From Euprymna scolopes (Eukaryota; Mollusca; Cephalopoda; Sepiida; Sepiolidae), in NCBI GenBank assembly GCA_024364805.1, contig CM044495.1:16970998-17034997 (forward strand): a stretch of DNA of 64,000 nt. The letters run 5' to 3'. The translations under genes and the position numbers were made by a program. Below the pieces are notes generated by a model that saw nothing but the letters and a program-made list of their open reading frames with translations, was not told the origin of the DNA and ran no database searches. This document shows, in pieces, positions 10,556 to 21,565 of this stretch (position 1 is the stretch's first letter; each line of letters opens with the position of its first letter).

Positions 10556-10790
10556 CGCAGACTTAGCACCTACATAATCCGACTTTTAAAATGTTTATAA
10601 TGACCAAAGAGAATTAATTTATATAAGGAAGAAAAAAAAAAGCCTTTACTAAGATTGTTAAATAGAAACAGACTTAGCACTTGCATAAGCCGATTTCGCA
10701 AAAGTATTCAATTTTAAAACAGAATTTAACTGCATAAGGATGAAAAGAGAAAACCTGAACTAAAATTTTGTAAATAGAAAACGGGGATCA
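10556..10790. repeat. Tandem duplication, about 113-bp period
   Basis: The phrase cagacttagcac recurs at about 10558 and 10670. Both copies continue with cataanccgattt, then aatttaa, then 'ataaggangaaaaga' and 'taaatagaaa'. There are two diverged units, with no coding content. Confidence 0.6.
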
Positions 10791-11398
10791 TCAGCTGCTT
10801 ACCATGAAAATGTTTCAGAGATTTAAAAACAGGACAGCTGTTTAATACATGGCTCTCCAGTGAATAATACCACTTCCACAATAAAAAAAAAAAAATGTAA
10901 AATAATACGGTTACTATTTTTACTAATATATGAAAAAGAAATTTTGATGAATTAAATAATAAATAAAATAGAAAAAGAAAAACTATTAATAAGTTTCGGA
11001 TTACAAGATCCATTCTGCGACATGTCAACTAGCATATAAATGCTATGAGAATAAAAATGCATAAAAGCTTAAGTACCCTTGGTACCAGAAAGGCAAATAG
11101 ATAAGAGGAAGGAAACCTAGCCATACATATCTAAAAAAACAATAGTCTTGTAATAAAAATATTACTTGCTTGTAATATATATATAGCAATAAAATATGTA
11201 GGCAGAGCTGCGTACCTTAATTGAGATTTTCAAACATTTAAATAGTTCTACAAAATGTATTTTATACTTACAGTTATAAATCGATCCTTGTAAAGTTTAG
11301 TTTCCTAATTCATATTTGCTATTGTTTTTTTTTGTTTTTTTTTTACAACTGAATACGCTTTCTATCATACAGTATATATAAAGCAAAGATGTTTGTGT
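10791..11398. other. Unassigned AT-rich sequence
   Basis: Homopolymer-rich DNA with no recognised element. The phrase agtatatataaagcaaagat near 11371-11390 recalls the 5' end of Helitron-like units but has no partner 3' end. Confidence 0.35.
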
Positions 11399-11440
11399 GT
11401 CTGTCAGGTGTCATTGATCAATGATTGACACCTGACAGAC
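11399..11440. repeat. Perfect 15-bp stem-loop
   Basis: The arms gtctgtcaggtgtca (11399-11413) and tgacacctgacagac (11426-11440) are perfect inverted copies separated by 12 bp, which themselves contain the palindrome ttgatcaa. No T run follows, so it is not a terminator-like signal. Confidence 0.85.
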
Positions 11441-11639
11441 AATCTGAGGAAAACCAATGACATATTTGAAATCAGCAAATTCTTATCAATGTTTTAAGTG
11501 ATTCATTTTTTTCTTCTAATCTAACTGTATATTAAAGTGTTTGGTTGGTTTGTTCAACTACTTAATTTAATGCAGGAGAACCATTTTTCTAGACAAATCA
11601 GTTATTTTTATGTAGAACGATTGATAGAATTATGATATT

Positions 11640-12115
11640 TTTAATGGAAATCGCTTCAGACACGGTGTAAAGCCACTTGATGTAAGGAGCAACAAAAAGT
11701 CAGGAGATGCCTATTGACCTTAGTCTTAAAAATATCAAGGTTATAGGAAGAAGGAAAACACTCAGAAGGGAAAGAGTTCCATAAGTTTGCAATTCTTGGA
11801 AAGAAGCAATTAGAATAAGAAGCTGTATTACAATGACGCATCATAACAGTGAATTGACTGAGAGCACTAGACCAACGAAAGAAGCTACTAGAATAAGAAG
11901 CTGTATTACAATGACGCATCATAACAGTGAATTGACGGAGAGCACTAGACCAACGACCCAAACGAGCTCAAACAAAAAAAAGCAAGGAGTAGATAAGACA
12001 AATCTGAAAAAAACATGCCATAATATCATTTATTAAAAAAAAAAAAAAGAGACTAGCAATATCACGCTTGTGAAAGTACAGTTGCAGAGAAGAATGGCTG
12101 AGGCTAATCAAATCT
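11640..12115 (-). mobile_element. LINE 3' end (second tail type) with an in-frame tandem duplication
   Basis: On the minus strand it starts near 12115 with HKRDIASLF and runs through SYSNCFFPRIANLWNSFPSE, CFPSSYNLDIFKTKVNRHLL to the second-type tail at 11640-11690. A 78-bp unit (first copy about 11811-11888, second 11889-11966) is duplicated in frame, so 26 residues including MMRHCNTASYS occur twice. The upper part is frameshifted and 5'-truncated. Confidence 0.75.
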
Positions 12116-12896
12116 CCCCCCCCCCCATCTGACATCAATTGAAATGGATGGCTCTCGTCTAGAGGAGGTTCCATGTTTTGATAAGCTTCTGGGATTGACC
12201 TTTACTCCTGACCTGAAATAGAACACGTACATCAAGTCTGTTGCCAAGGTCGCTGGAAAAATGGTGGGATACTTCTACCGCTCCAGAAGATATCTCACTG
12301 CTGATGCAATTTTCTATCTATATAAAAGCCAAGTACGTTCAAGGATGGAGTACTGCTGCCACATCTGGGCAGGAGCTGCTAAAAACAGTCTATCCTGCCT
12401 TGACAGAGTACAAAATAGACTTTGTGGCTTAGTGGGGGATGCCCTTTTCTCTTCCCTGCAACCTCTCTCCCACAGAAGAGAAGTTTCGAGCCTGTCTTTG
12501 TTTTATCGTTACTTCGATGGCAAGTGTTTGTCTGAGCTCCAATCTCTGGTCCCCCCTCGCCAATCTGTCACGATAAACACCCGTCTAGCTGAAACCAATT
12601 TTCCCCACTCTTTATCCATGCCAAAACCAAAACGTAGATTCTATGAACAAAGCTTCTTTCTTAGAAGTGCATGCCAGTGGAACTCTGTTCCGTCTGCCTG
12701 TTTCTCACCTGCACACAAGTTGGATGTCTTCAAGTCCAACATAAACAAATCCTGATGAACCGCCCCCTTAAATAAGACACTTTATCAAATTACTACGATA
12801 CTATCCCATTGATTACTGTATACGCAATAACCCTTATCCCTGAGTGGCTTCCAGGCCTTGATAAGTGGTGACTACCATTTAAAAAAAAAAAAAAAA
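12116..12896 (+). mobile_element. LINE 3' part (main family) with 3' UTR and poly(A)
   Basis: After a C run the plus strand reads FDKLLGLTFTPDLK, stop, NTYIKSVAKVAGKM, then the long open part YLYKSQVRSRMEYCCHIWAG, QNRLCGLVGDALF, LQPLSHRREVSSLSLFYRYF and ending FKSNINKS at 12755. Next come a 3' UTR, the tail at 12826-12872 and 16 As. This is the region downstream of the RT catalytic core. The open frame of 164 codons suggests a relatively recent insertion. It lies head-to-head with the minus-strand LINE on its left. Confidence 0.85.
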
Positions 12897-12969
12897 TTAC
12901 TGATAGGTTCTGCACGTCTTTTATTTGTTAGAATAACAGCTATTTTGTACTATTTAACCTATAAATGGG

Positions 12970-13130
12970 CTGGACGAGAAGATCCATACCGTTGTGGCAC
13001 AATTAAGAAGCTCCCTTTTGGGGGAGCTGGGGGCTTCTACATGAATAAACCTTATACCTAACTTGTGCCTGACTATGCTCGTGGGGAGGCGAGAAAGAAA
13101 TGCGTTATTATTGAAAAAAAAAAAAAAAAA
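12970..13130 (+). mobile_element. Tail-only relative of the U2-headed SINE, with poly(A)
   Basis: It contains a hairpin (agctccc, short loop, gggagct) followed by the tail acttgtgcctgactatgctc and gtggggaggc, then 17 As at 13114-13130. The order hairpin, 'cttgtgcctaa', 'gtggggaggc' matches the 3' halves of the copies at 14.4, 34.4 and 45.2 kb. No U2-like head is seen here. Its 5' boundary is uncertain. Confidence 0.5.
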
Positions 13131-14144
13131 TGATAGCTTCAGTAACTTCTCAATCAGGAATGATTTGAGCCAAGAGTGACAGTTTTTCATAATATTCAAG
13201 CAAGTTAAAACGATCTGAGACCGAAAAGTCAAACCCAAAAGAGCTCATCATCGAGGCCTACAACGTTTAAGTGTTATGTATGCATGTCTCTCTCTCTCTC
13301 TTTCTTCCACTCTCTTTCTCTCTCTTTTAATGAAGAAAGAAAGGAGAATTAAATTGTATTGTTTCAGACAGCTGAGGCGTCAGGACTCCATCGAAAGCAG
13401 ATGGATAGAAGTTTTTGCACTGGCCGTTGTTGACACACGTTGGGCCTCAACAGTTCTTAACTCAATATGCTCCTCCAGTGTTAAATAAAAGAATTATATT
13501 TTTATAAAAAAAATGTGTTTATTCGTTTATTTTTATACAAGCGTTCAATTCCAGTAAAACCGTCGTTGCTATCAACATTGACGATAAAATGCTGCCCTCA
13601 ATGATGATAAAACCCTGACTATAATAACGTCAAGAAGAGACCCATGTCAGCCGAGTTTAGCCGACGCTAAATTGATGTTTCTTTCGTCCATGTTCCCTTC
13701 TCAGGACGTTTCTCAACCAAGTAACCTTCCCTGACAAACGATCATACAATTTTGAAGTTCAATATGTTCCGCACTACTCAATATAGCCTAGTAGTTAAGC
13801 TAATGTTTTAATGATACGTGAGGAACAATAAAATAATTTGAAACTAGAAAAATTGAACTTCACAAGATGATGAATTAAAATGGCTGATTTATTTTCTAAG
13901 AAATAGAAAAACACCCAAGGAATATTATTTTTTATCCTCAACATATTTGATATGCCAGACTGGATAAATATGCTTGTCTTATTATTGTACTTATAACTAG
14001 CGATAAGGCAAAGCTCTTCATAAAAAAAAATTGAGCACTCTTTTACAATTGATATTGATTACATAAACAATAAAAATTTCCCTTTTCTCGTGCTGATGAT
14101 GCAGTGAACAGGAGCTCATAATCTTAACCTGAAATTCTTGTTAA
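13131..14144. other. Unassigned sequence with a (CT)n stretch
   Basis: A pyrimidine run (tctctctctctttcttcc) lies at 13288-13327. The rest shows no coding match or recognised repeat. Confidence 0.4.
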
Positions 14145-14307
14145 GCTGCCCTCTAAAATAATTAAATCTTACCCAATTTCTATCACTACTAATCGATATG
14201 ATGTTGTCTTACCAACCACCTGAAACTCATTAACCCTTATCATCGAGTGGCCTTCAGGTCTTGATAAACGGTGACTCCTTTATTAAAAAAAAAAAAAAAA
14301 AAAAAAA
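14145..14307 (+). mobile_element. LINE 3' UTR and poly(A), main family
   Basis: It matches the 3' UTR at 47.05-47.18 kb: a segment with cccaatttctatcactacta, then the tail attaacccttatcatcgag and 'ggtcttgataaacggtgac', then 23 As ending at 14307. It is only about 160 bp long, so heavily 5'-truncated. Confidence 0.8.
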
Positions 14308-14318
14308 GCACTTGCATA

Positions 14319-14354
14319 TCTCACCACACTGAAAAGCTGTTCAGTGTGGTGAGA
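14319..14354. repeat. Perfect 14-bp stem-loop overlapping a SINE target site
   Basis: The arms tctcaccacactga (14319-14332) and tcagtgtggtgaga (14341-14354) are perfect inverted copies with an 8-bp loop. The right arm overlaps the left target duplication of the adjacent SINE (14347-14361). Confidence 0.85.
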
Positions 14355-14361
14355 TAATGTA

Positions 14362-14754
14362 CCTATTTACAATGCCTCCCCACGAGACAGAGTCAGACAC
14401 CAGGGTCGTTTTTTAACGCGGAGAAAAGGTACAAAAATAAAAATTTTCTCAGTTGTGAAGGATTTCTCCTCCACTGAAAGAGAACGAGAAATGGAAGTGC
14501 CGCATCTGAAGAACAGATGGTATTTATTTGCTCCCCCACCGAGCAAATTAGGCACAAGGCCGATTTTTAATGTGAGGAGTGAAGGGGAAATGGGGACCAA
14601 CTCCCCGGGGAATAGAGGAGTTGGATAGTGACAATTGGTATGAAGGGTTGCCCCTACATTGACCAAGGTCTTATATGTGAGGTTGCCCACACATATGGTC
14701 TTTGCTTGCAGTATCTGCCGGAACAGATACTACACTTTGATCTTGGCCAAATCT
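14362..14754 (-). mobile_element. U2 snRNA-headed SINE, apparent dimer, with 15-bp target duplication
   Basis: Read on the minus strand, the 5' end (14750 down to 14725) is TTGGCCAAGATCAAAGTGTA followed by GTATCT, nearly identical to nucleotides 18-43 of vertebrate U2 snRNA (TTGGCTAAGATCAAGTGTAG...). It is followed by a body with a CCAACTCC...GGGGAGTTGG hairpin and a tail (CTTGTGCCTAATTTGCTCGG). At about 14525 a second unit begins at ATCTGTTCTTCAGATGCGGC with its own body and tail (GTGTCTGACTCTGTCTCGTG). The whole is bounded by tggtgagataatgta at 14347-14361 and 14755-14769. U2 Sm site and 3' stem-loops are absent, so this is not a U2 gene. Confidence 0.75.
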
Positions 14755-14769
14755 TGGTGAGATAATGTA

Positions 14770-15640
14770 GCAGTCAAGTTTCAAATCTCAGCATGAACAC
14801 ACTAGTCAGGATTAGCCACACTAAAAAGCTGTGATAAGGCAAAACAGTTCAGGATGACTATATATCGTATATTATTGAAAAGGAAACTCCAAAATTAATT
14901 ATAAGAACCGACTTAAACTTAAGCTGGAATTGTTAACACAGAAATAGTATTAAAAAAGAGTAAACGTTTATTTTTGAGGATTTATTTTTGTATTCTACTT
15001 TTTCTTTCAGATTTTAGAAGCATCCCAATTTTCTTCACATCAGATGCACAATAGCAAATTTATTGTCTCAATTTTTTTTTACTCACAATTATCGATTAAA
15101 AATTATTAGAAAAATTGTAATTTTTCTAATAATGTACAAATATTTAAAAAAACAAAATGTCTGAAATAAATTTCCGAACCAGACAAAAACTAAAAAACAA
15201 ACAAACAAACAAAAGAAATGAACAAATTCTCGACAATGAGATCACAGACAACAACAAATAACTAAATAAAGAATGATTTTCGACTTGGAAGAATAACATA
15301 TTACATTTGACCTTTTTGGGATTATTTTTTTTTAATTTTGGACATTTTGTGAAACATTTGAAAATGAAAAGTCAACAGAAAACTAATTTTAACAAAAAGA
15401 AAAATTATTTTTGTTTTGAAAAAAAAAAAAAAAAAAATGTCTGCTTGTTCATTTGCTTAATAAGTTTGGAAATTAGAATTTTTATAAATAAAAGTAAACA
15501 TAAAAATAAAGTGCAAATCACCTAAACGAAGATGTCCACATTTATCATTAAAATTCAGTCAAGAAAAATTCCAGAGTCTGTAATTAATTGTACAAACAAA
15601 TCAAACAGATAATGTATAAATATAAAAATCCATCCTTGGT
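14770..15640. other. Unassigned AT-rich sequence with a 15-bp hairpin
   Basis: A perfect hairpin lies at 15102-15133 (attattagaaaaatt, 2-bp loop, aatttttctaataat). An A run lies at 15420-15437. The ORF at 15307-15525 is lysine- and phenylalanine-rich because of A/T homopolymers and is not credible. Confidence 0.45.
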
Positions 15641-16585
15641 GAGACTTTTTAGTAATCACTCTTACTAGTTGGCAGTTGATGAAGACAGGCTATAACACAC
15701 AGTATTTGTTGCGGCATTTTGGGGCATAATAGTTCTGGGCATGATCAAAGATTTGGACTATTATATTTATAGCCAGGGGGTGAAAAGAATGAATCAGTCA
15801 GGTATCAGAATCGTTATATAAAACATAAATGAATCTCTTTGAATTTTTCTGCCATCATTTTTTGTCTTGACAAGAGAGAACCACTGGATTAGTACAACTA
15901 TTCTTTATCTGGAATTCTTTACAACTCAAAGGTTTTCTGACTGGATTGATACTGCTAATTCAATCTCCCTATTTATCAATAGATTCTCTGGCTTACCACC
16001 TAAGTCATAGTAATAGTTTATTGGACTAGTTAGACTTCTGTATAGAGCTCATAAAGTTTGTCTGGTTTGCATTAAGTTGTTCTCAAAGATCACACATTTG
16101 TTAACTGGTAGGATTGCTGATGTTTATTTCGAAAATCAGGAAAGGTTTGGCCAAGAACACACAAAGGAATGACACAGAAACAACATTGTTACCTTCACTC
16201 CAAACATTTTTGCTTCTGCACCTGACACATTTTTGCTTGCCACATGCAGAAGCAAAGATGACCAGAGGATTACGGATCCTGATGCTGATTCCTCCTGGAT
16301 TTTCAGCAGACCCTACCCAATAGTTCTGTGTTTAAAAATTTTGGTGCAATTTTATTTCATCACAAAGTTTTGGACGATTATATTTATAGCCAGGGTTTAC
16401 AAGAATGAACCAATCACTTACCAGAATTGTGGTATAAATTACTGAATCTCTTGTAATTTTTCAGTTATAGTTTTTCATCTTAAAACAAGAAGGGGGTCAC
16501 TGTTGATTGGATTAATACTACCATTTTTTACCTGAAATTCTTTACAATTTAAAGCTTCTCTGACTGGATTGAAACTGTTACTTCT
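15641..16585 (+). repeat. Pair of diverged direct repeats about 616 bp apart
   Basis: Segment 15752-15960 and segment 16368-16585 share, in order, ttatatttatagccaggg, agaatga, ctgaatctctt-like, 'ggattantacnactattntt', 'gaattctttacaa' and 'ctgactggattga'. The repeat pair flanks an unassigned middle (15961-16367) in which the ORFs are short and overlapping. No coding match. Confidence 0.55.
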
Positions 16586-17305
16586 TACTTTGGACAACAA
16601 CATTTAATATTCGCAATTTCTTTTGCCTTTGTGGATCGTTTTTTATTACAAGAATGCCTCTCCACTCGAGAATATTATTAAACATGAAATACCAAGTTTC
16701 TCTAGAACTTTTTGAAAAAAATTACTTAACTCTCTAAAACGTTGGAATGACAAAATTTTACGTACATTTTAAGAAAGTAGAAAGTGAATCTTGAGTTTGA
16801 GGGAAAATTTTTAAAATGGAAATGTGTGAGAATAGTGTACTGGTTTTTATTTTTTTATTTTTCAGAAAATGATTAAAAGAATGAGGTTTGGGAGAACCAG
16901 TTTCATTAGAAAGCAAAGCTAATTAGCAAAAACACGTTCAGGTCATTTTTTTTTTTTTTGGCACACATAGTTGTACAAAGTCAGTAATACTCCACCCCAT
17001 TCAAAAACTTTGGAGACTCCTGATGTATTTTAACAAACTCCCACAACAAATAAAAATAAATTGTTTACACAGAGTTAAATAATATATGTTTGGAAATAAG
17101 AAATGGGATGATCTTCTACCAGGCATCAAGAAACAACTTTACATTTTTTTAATTTATTTTTCGTTATTTCAACGAAACATTCAAATAACTTTTTTTTTTT
17201 TTTTTTTCACTTTTATTCCCTCCTTCCTCCCTTCCACTGTAAAAAGTGACCTCCAAAATGCTACTCATCAGCAAAATTCCACCCCTTCACAATAGAGGTC
17301 CTTGG
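16586..17305. other. Unassigned AT-rich sequence
   Basis: T runs near 16950 and 17195 are the only marked features. Short ORFs are homopolymer-driven. Confidence 0.35.
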
Positions 17306-17450
17306 ATGCTGGATGATTTTTTACTTGAATAGCTCTTTCCTTGCACCACTTACTTTTGGAATTCCCTTCTAGCTCCTTGTTTTTTCAAATGTATCAACAT
17401 GAAAAGATATAAATATGATATTAACAAACACCTTGCTACACAAATCCCTA
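17306..17450 (+). mobile_element. Short LINE ORF2 tail fragment
   Basis: The sequence includes 'cttttggaattcccttctagctcc' and then YDINKHLATQIP in the open frame starting 17399. This matches the LWNSLPSSCF...FKYNINKHL ending of the main LINE family. About 145 bp remains, with frame breaks. Confidence 0.55.
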
Positions 17451-18883
17451 CCCAGATTGCACCTTATATATCTGGCTCCTATCACAGTATCCCCTTATCC
17501 TTCAATGGCGATATGTCTTATCCTCAAGGGTATGTATTTTTTGCATCCTCGACTGTAATAGAGAGCAAGCCGACAGAGGTTAAACATTTTTTCTAGTGCG
17601 GACGGGATAGAGAGGTCAAACCAAATCAAACTGGTTGACTTGGGCTCTAAACTGGAACAACCTTGACAAGGATGAGCGTATAATGACGTGTCAGTGACGT
17701 AGGGACCCATATCTCTCCTCTACCCCTAAAATATATCGAAACACACATGGTACATTTTTGTTTTTTTGAGTCAGTCAGAATAGAGTTCAAGTTTAGAGTC
17801 AACAATCAAGTCCAACAGACACAGTTATCATAAGATAAAGACTTCTCGGAGAAGTAACAAGAGGTAGTGATATATGGCAGATGAATTGATAGAGAAATTC
17901 CTATCCTCCTTCTAAGGATAAGCAGAGAACAGGGATGCGACCTTGACCATGAAACGAATAAAGTTACAATTGTCCAGAGAAATGAGATTTGTATTGTTGT
18001 TATGAGCTTTTGTTCCAGGGGAGCCGTCACGGTCAAGAGATGAGGAGACAAGATATAAAGGTATGTTCTGTTTTGTTTTTAAAAACCCCTCAAAAGGGCT
18101 GATGCGCTATAAATGTGAACATTGACTCCAAATAAGCAGACACCCCATCCTTCCCTCCTTCACAACAGAACACAGGGGCATGTACTTTCTATATTCTTGC
18201 ACTGATATCATAATGGAGAGGGAGAAGTGGGTATGCTTTTTTAAAGAAGGCCATTTTACTTGACGCGGACATAACCTGGGGATTTTTTTCATCGTCTGAT
18301 GTTGTGATCTTAAAAGCCGAGGATGATCACAGCGAAATAATCTCAACACTTTGAAGCGACCTTAAATTATACAACAATTATTACAACAGTGCTGGTTAAT
18401 CTTATCTCTAGTGAGTGCCATTTGTCTAGTAATAGGAGGGAAAAATAGAATGAAAAACAGACAAAATCAATTTCCTGGTGCTAAAAGATTAGATTGTCTG
18501 AAGATATTGGCCTTTGAACCTAAAATGCACCAAGCACTGATGCATACTTTTTTTTCTCTCTTTGCAAAACTCAATGACGTTTTATGCAAAGCTAAAAACA
18601 AAAACAATTTTCGTCTATAAAGCAAGCAAATCAAATACAATGAATAAATGTTTAAAGATATAAAGAACTTGAAGCATAAAAACTTTTACCAAAATGACTA
18701 TTCGGCATTAAATAAAATAAAAAGGGTTGATATGCCGTAAAACAAACCAAAACCATTTAAAACTTCCTTCAGTTATTCATTCTTTAGATAAAAAGAAACA
18801 CTAATAAAAATGTGTCAATTGTTAAAGTTAAATTTAAGATCAGTTTTATTGAGTACTAGACCACCCATGACCCATCAGGTCAG

Positions 18884-18887
<4 letters not shown>
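17451..18887. other. Unassigned sequence, slightly GC-richer
   Basis: Segments 17500-17720 and 18090-18350 share short phrases (counts of 'ttccctcc', 'gggcatgtac/gggtatgtat' and 'gcggac') and may be two old copies of one repeat. Short ORFs on both strands carry no recognised domain. I cannot assign this block. Confidence 0.3.
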
Positions 18888-18923
<36 letters not shown>

Positions 18924-19240
18924 CTAACCGTTCCCAGTGTGGGCGACCCGAAAAATACAATTGAAAATAACTTAGGACCTCTATCCAGTCATGGCTGATG
19001 GAACAAGAGCATGCTACCCCCTAGAAGTAAATAAAGGGTTCTGTTTCTTCCAAATTCCCGAGTTCAACAGAAACATTCCTAAGTTTGTTAAAATACACCT
19101 GGAAAAAGGTCGGAGGTTACATCCGCCGAAACATTATGAAAATAACACTCAAGATGAGAAGAGTAGTCTGAAGAATCCAAATAATATGAATAACCAATCC
19201 TCGTCTCAAAAATTCAGAAACACTTCTCTGACAGTTAATA
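18888..19240 (+). mobile_element. (AT)n array and tRNA-headed composite SINE (family B), copy 1
   Basis: After (AT)n at 18888-18921 comes the end of a tRNA-like head (cccagtgtgggcgacccg), then the family body: catggctgatggaacaagag, 'catgctacccc', 'aaataaagggtt', 'ggaggttacat' and 'aacactcaagatgagaa'. Copies two and three (21.06 and 24.85 kb) retain the A-box and B-box part. The ORF 18991-19317 runs through this repeat and is not a gene. Confidence 0.65.
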
Positions 19241-19499
19241 GAAATACACAGCACAATCACGTTGACACACCAGTTCTCGTTAGATCACCAAATAAAATGG
19301 TTCGGTCAGTTTTGTAGCATCGTCTGGTCATAGCAATTTTTTATTACTCCAGAGCCAGTATGTTTCTGAATGAAGAAGGAGATTCCCATGTTAGTAGAAG
19401 GCGGGGTGAGGGGTCCTCTAACCATCTGGTTCACTACTGTAGTTTGGTCTATTCCTGAGATGTTGCTAGGGGCTCAACAAGGCCAAGGAAGCTTTTTCT
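19241..19499. other. Unassigned sequence between SINE copies
   Basis: It contains no recognised motif. The ORF at 19370-19582 extends from it into the next SINE body and has no domain. Confidence 0.35.
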
Positions 19500-19730
19500 T
19501 GATTTCAGTCGTTGGACCACCAACTGATATCTATCAACGGACAGAAATATTTCAGAGTCCGACAAAAGTATTACAGAACTAAACAGAAAGATTCCAGAAT
19601 TCGACAAGATACACCTGAAGAAAGCCGGAGATTACATCAATCAAAACATTGTGAAACTAATACTCAAGATGAAAACAGTAGTCTGAAGAATCCAAATCAT
19701 GAAAATAAGGTCTTAGAAAAATAATTTTAT
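19500..19730 (+). mobile_element. Composite SINE family B, body-only copy
   Basis: It carries 'aaagattccagaattcgacaa', 'acacctgaagaaagccggag', 'attacatcaatc', 'aatactcaagatgaaaacag' and 'tagtctgaagaatccaaat', collinear with 19.1-19.2 kb and 21.25-21.37 kb. The tRNA-like head is missing. Confidence 0.6.
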
Positions 19731-20260
19731 GGATCCCCTGCCAACAGTGGGTACTTCAACACGTGATTAATACTAAAAGACATGAGCGTTTCCTCCTTTG
19801 CATTTCTTAAACAAGTCTCATGCTAATCAGGTTAAAAAGAGAGTAAATGCTAATCTATTTAGCAATACCAAATTAATTTCCTTTGTTTTTTCCAGAGGTG
19901 AAAGTAGTCATTCAAATTTCTGTCAACGTTTCGTTGTTGCCCAGTTTTGCGTTGGAACATAAATTCCAAAAGTTGGAGGGGAAAAAAAAAATTGTTCAAT
20001 TAAATTAGTTTTCCCCAAAAGAGGTTAATTAAGTATGAAAAAGTAAAAGTGATATTTCTTTATTCAGAATTTGTTAAAAAAATTCTTTCCAAAGAAAAGT
20101 CCAAGGGCAAGAAACAAAAAGTCCCCTGATGTCTGCAGACGATGAAATGTTTTAATGAGAAACTCGAAAAAAAAAAATTCGAAGTTGAGAATTCTATGGT
20201 TCTGAATAAAATGAACATAAACAACAGATCAATCTTGTCGCACAGACTTGAGCACAATAT
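19731..20260 (+). repeat. Downstream segment shared with 21.45-21.56 kb
   Basis: Segment 20030-20175 (agtatgaaaaagtaaaagtg, 'gtcccctgatgtctgcagac' and 'gatgaaatgttttaatgaga') is paralogous to 21455-21565. In both places it lies after a family B SINE, so the repeat unit is larger than the SINE itself. Here an extra stretch of about 700 bp separates the two parts. Confidence 0.55.
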
Positions 20261-20266
20261 CTACGA

Positions 20267-20300
20267 TTAGCATTATTCACCCAGCGTTGCCCGTGTGCAG
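20267..20300 (-). mobile_element. Helitron-like 3' end, minus strand
   Basis: Read on the minus strand: ACACGGGCAACGCTGGGTGA, then AT-rich nucleotides and CTAA. The CCNGG-type stem with GCAACG in the loop, about 10 nt before a CTRR-like end, matches the other ends in this window (23.4, 23.8, 27.2, 38.2, 38.7, 48.3 and 51.7 kb). The final base is decayed. Confidence 0.5.
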
Positions 20301-20869
20301 ATATAATGCTGACTGAAAATAATTTCAAAGAGTATAGTCATATGTACAATTTTTGTCTTGAATAAAAAGTTAAACTTAACCTTTGTAATATGAGATCATC
20401 ATCATCATCATCATCATCAGTGGCCCTGCTGTTTAACAGCATTGGCGACCGTGACTCTCCAAATGTACACAGCTATCCATAGCCTTAAACAGCTCAACGT
20501 TTGACAATAATCCTGTCCAACTGATTAAGTTTTCCATCAAATTGTGTCTTGGTCGACCTTGCTTTTTCAATCCTGGCATTCTACCAGTCAATATCAGATG
20601 TTCTATGCATCTTTAACGGTAAATATGTCCTAAGAACATCATTTGTCTTTTCATGATTGTTTTCATCAGCATTCCTTTACTGCATCCAGATCTAGTTCAT
20701 ATTTTCTTATTAGAAATGTGATCTATCCAAACTACCCCTAACATTTGTTTCACATACCAAATTTCTGTGTATTAATGAGGTCAAGTAATAAAAAAACTGT
20801 GGAACTTTCTTTAAATTTAAATTACTGATTACAGATAGCTGTAAAACGGCAAATATCTTTAATGAATTG
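20301..20869. other. Unassigned sequence with (ATC)n
   Basis: A short (ATC)n microsatellite lies at 20396-20419, followed by 'gtggccctgctg'. The rest (to about 20760) recalls non-coding ends of cephalopod repeats but I could not assign it. Confidence 0.35.
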
Positions 20870-21005
20870 AAATGTATTTGTGCAGTTTATTATTTGGATT
20901 CTTGGACTAATGTTCTCATCTTGAGTGTTATTTTTACAACGCTTTGGTCGATGTAACCTCTGCCCTTCTTCAGCTGTATTTGATTGAACTCGGAATTTTA
21001 AACCC
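20870..21005 (-). mobile_element. Composite SINE family B fragment, minus strand
   Basis: The reverse complement of the family body is present: tctcatcttgagtgttattt, 'ggtcgatgtaacctctg', 'cttcttcagctg' and 'aactcgg'. It ends at a T run (21008-21023). It lies inverted relative to the copy starting 21060. Confidence 0.7.
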
Positions 21006-21059
21006 TTTTTTTTTTTTTTTTTACTTCACGGAAGTAGCATGTTTCACGGATTCTTGTGT

Positions 21060-21565
21060 AAAAACCCGTAGTGCAATGGTTAGAGTACTTGGAAAAATTC
21101 AGTTGTAAAGTGACATTCTTCTGAAAGGTGAAGGTTCAACCCCCAGTGATATAATTGACAGTTACTTAGAACCTTTATCCAATCATGACTGACAGAATAC
21201 GAGCATGCTACCCTTGCGAAATAAGGGGTTTTGTTCAAAATTCTATGTAGATTCCCAAGTTCAACAGAAAGATTCTAGAGTTTGAAGAAAATCGGAGGTT
21301 ACATCGACCGAAAAGTTGTGGAAATGACATTCAAGTTAAGAACAGAAGTCTTAAGAATAAAAATAACATGAATAATAAATAGTCATCTCAAAAATCCAAA
21401 AACCATATATTATAAATCTTTAATATAGCAATAAAAATAATCAGTAATTAAGTATAAAAAGGAAAAGTTATATTTCATTATTCATTTCATTAAAATCTCT
21501 TTACAAAGGCAAGAAATAAAAAGTCCCCTGAAGTCTGCAGACGATTAAATGTTTTAATGAAAAAT
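21060..21565 (+). mobile_element. tRNA-headed composite SINE family B, best copy
   Basis: An A-box-like phrase (tagtgcaatggttagagtac) and a B-box-like phrase (ggttcaaccccc) are spaced as in tRNA-derived SINEs. They are followed by 'cttagaacctttatccaatc', 'catgctacccttg', 'aaataaggggttttgttc', the 'ggaggttacatcgaccgaaa' block and the 'gtcccctgaagtctgcagac' block. Known families of this architecture are transcribed by RNA polymerase III from the internal boxes. This copy has no poly(A) tail. Confidence 0.65.

Noticed and set aside
17740-18060. Possible long terminal repeat of a retrovirus-like element
   Set aside because: The composition recalls one, but there is no second copy, no coding part and no boundary motif to support it.
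21060-21130. Possible tRNA gene
   Set aside because: The A and B boxes are recognisable but no cloverleaf can be folded and the same phrases recur in other copies, so it is a SINE head.
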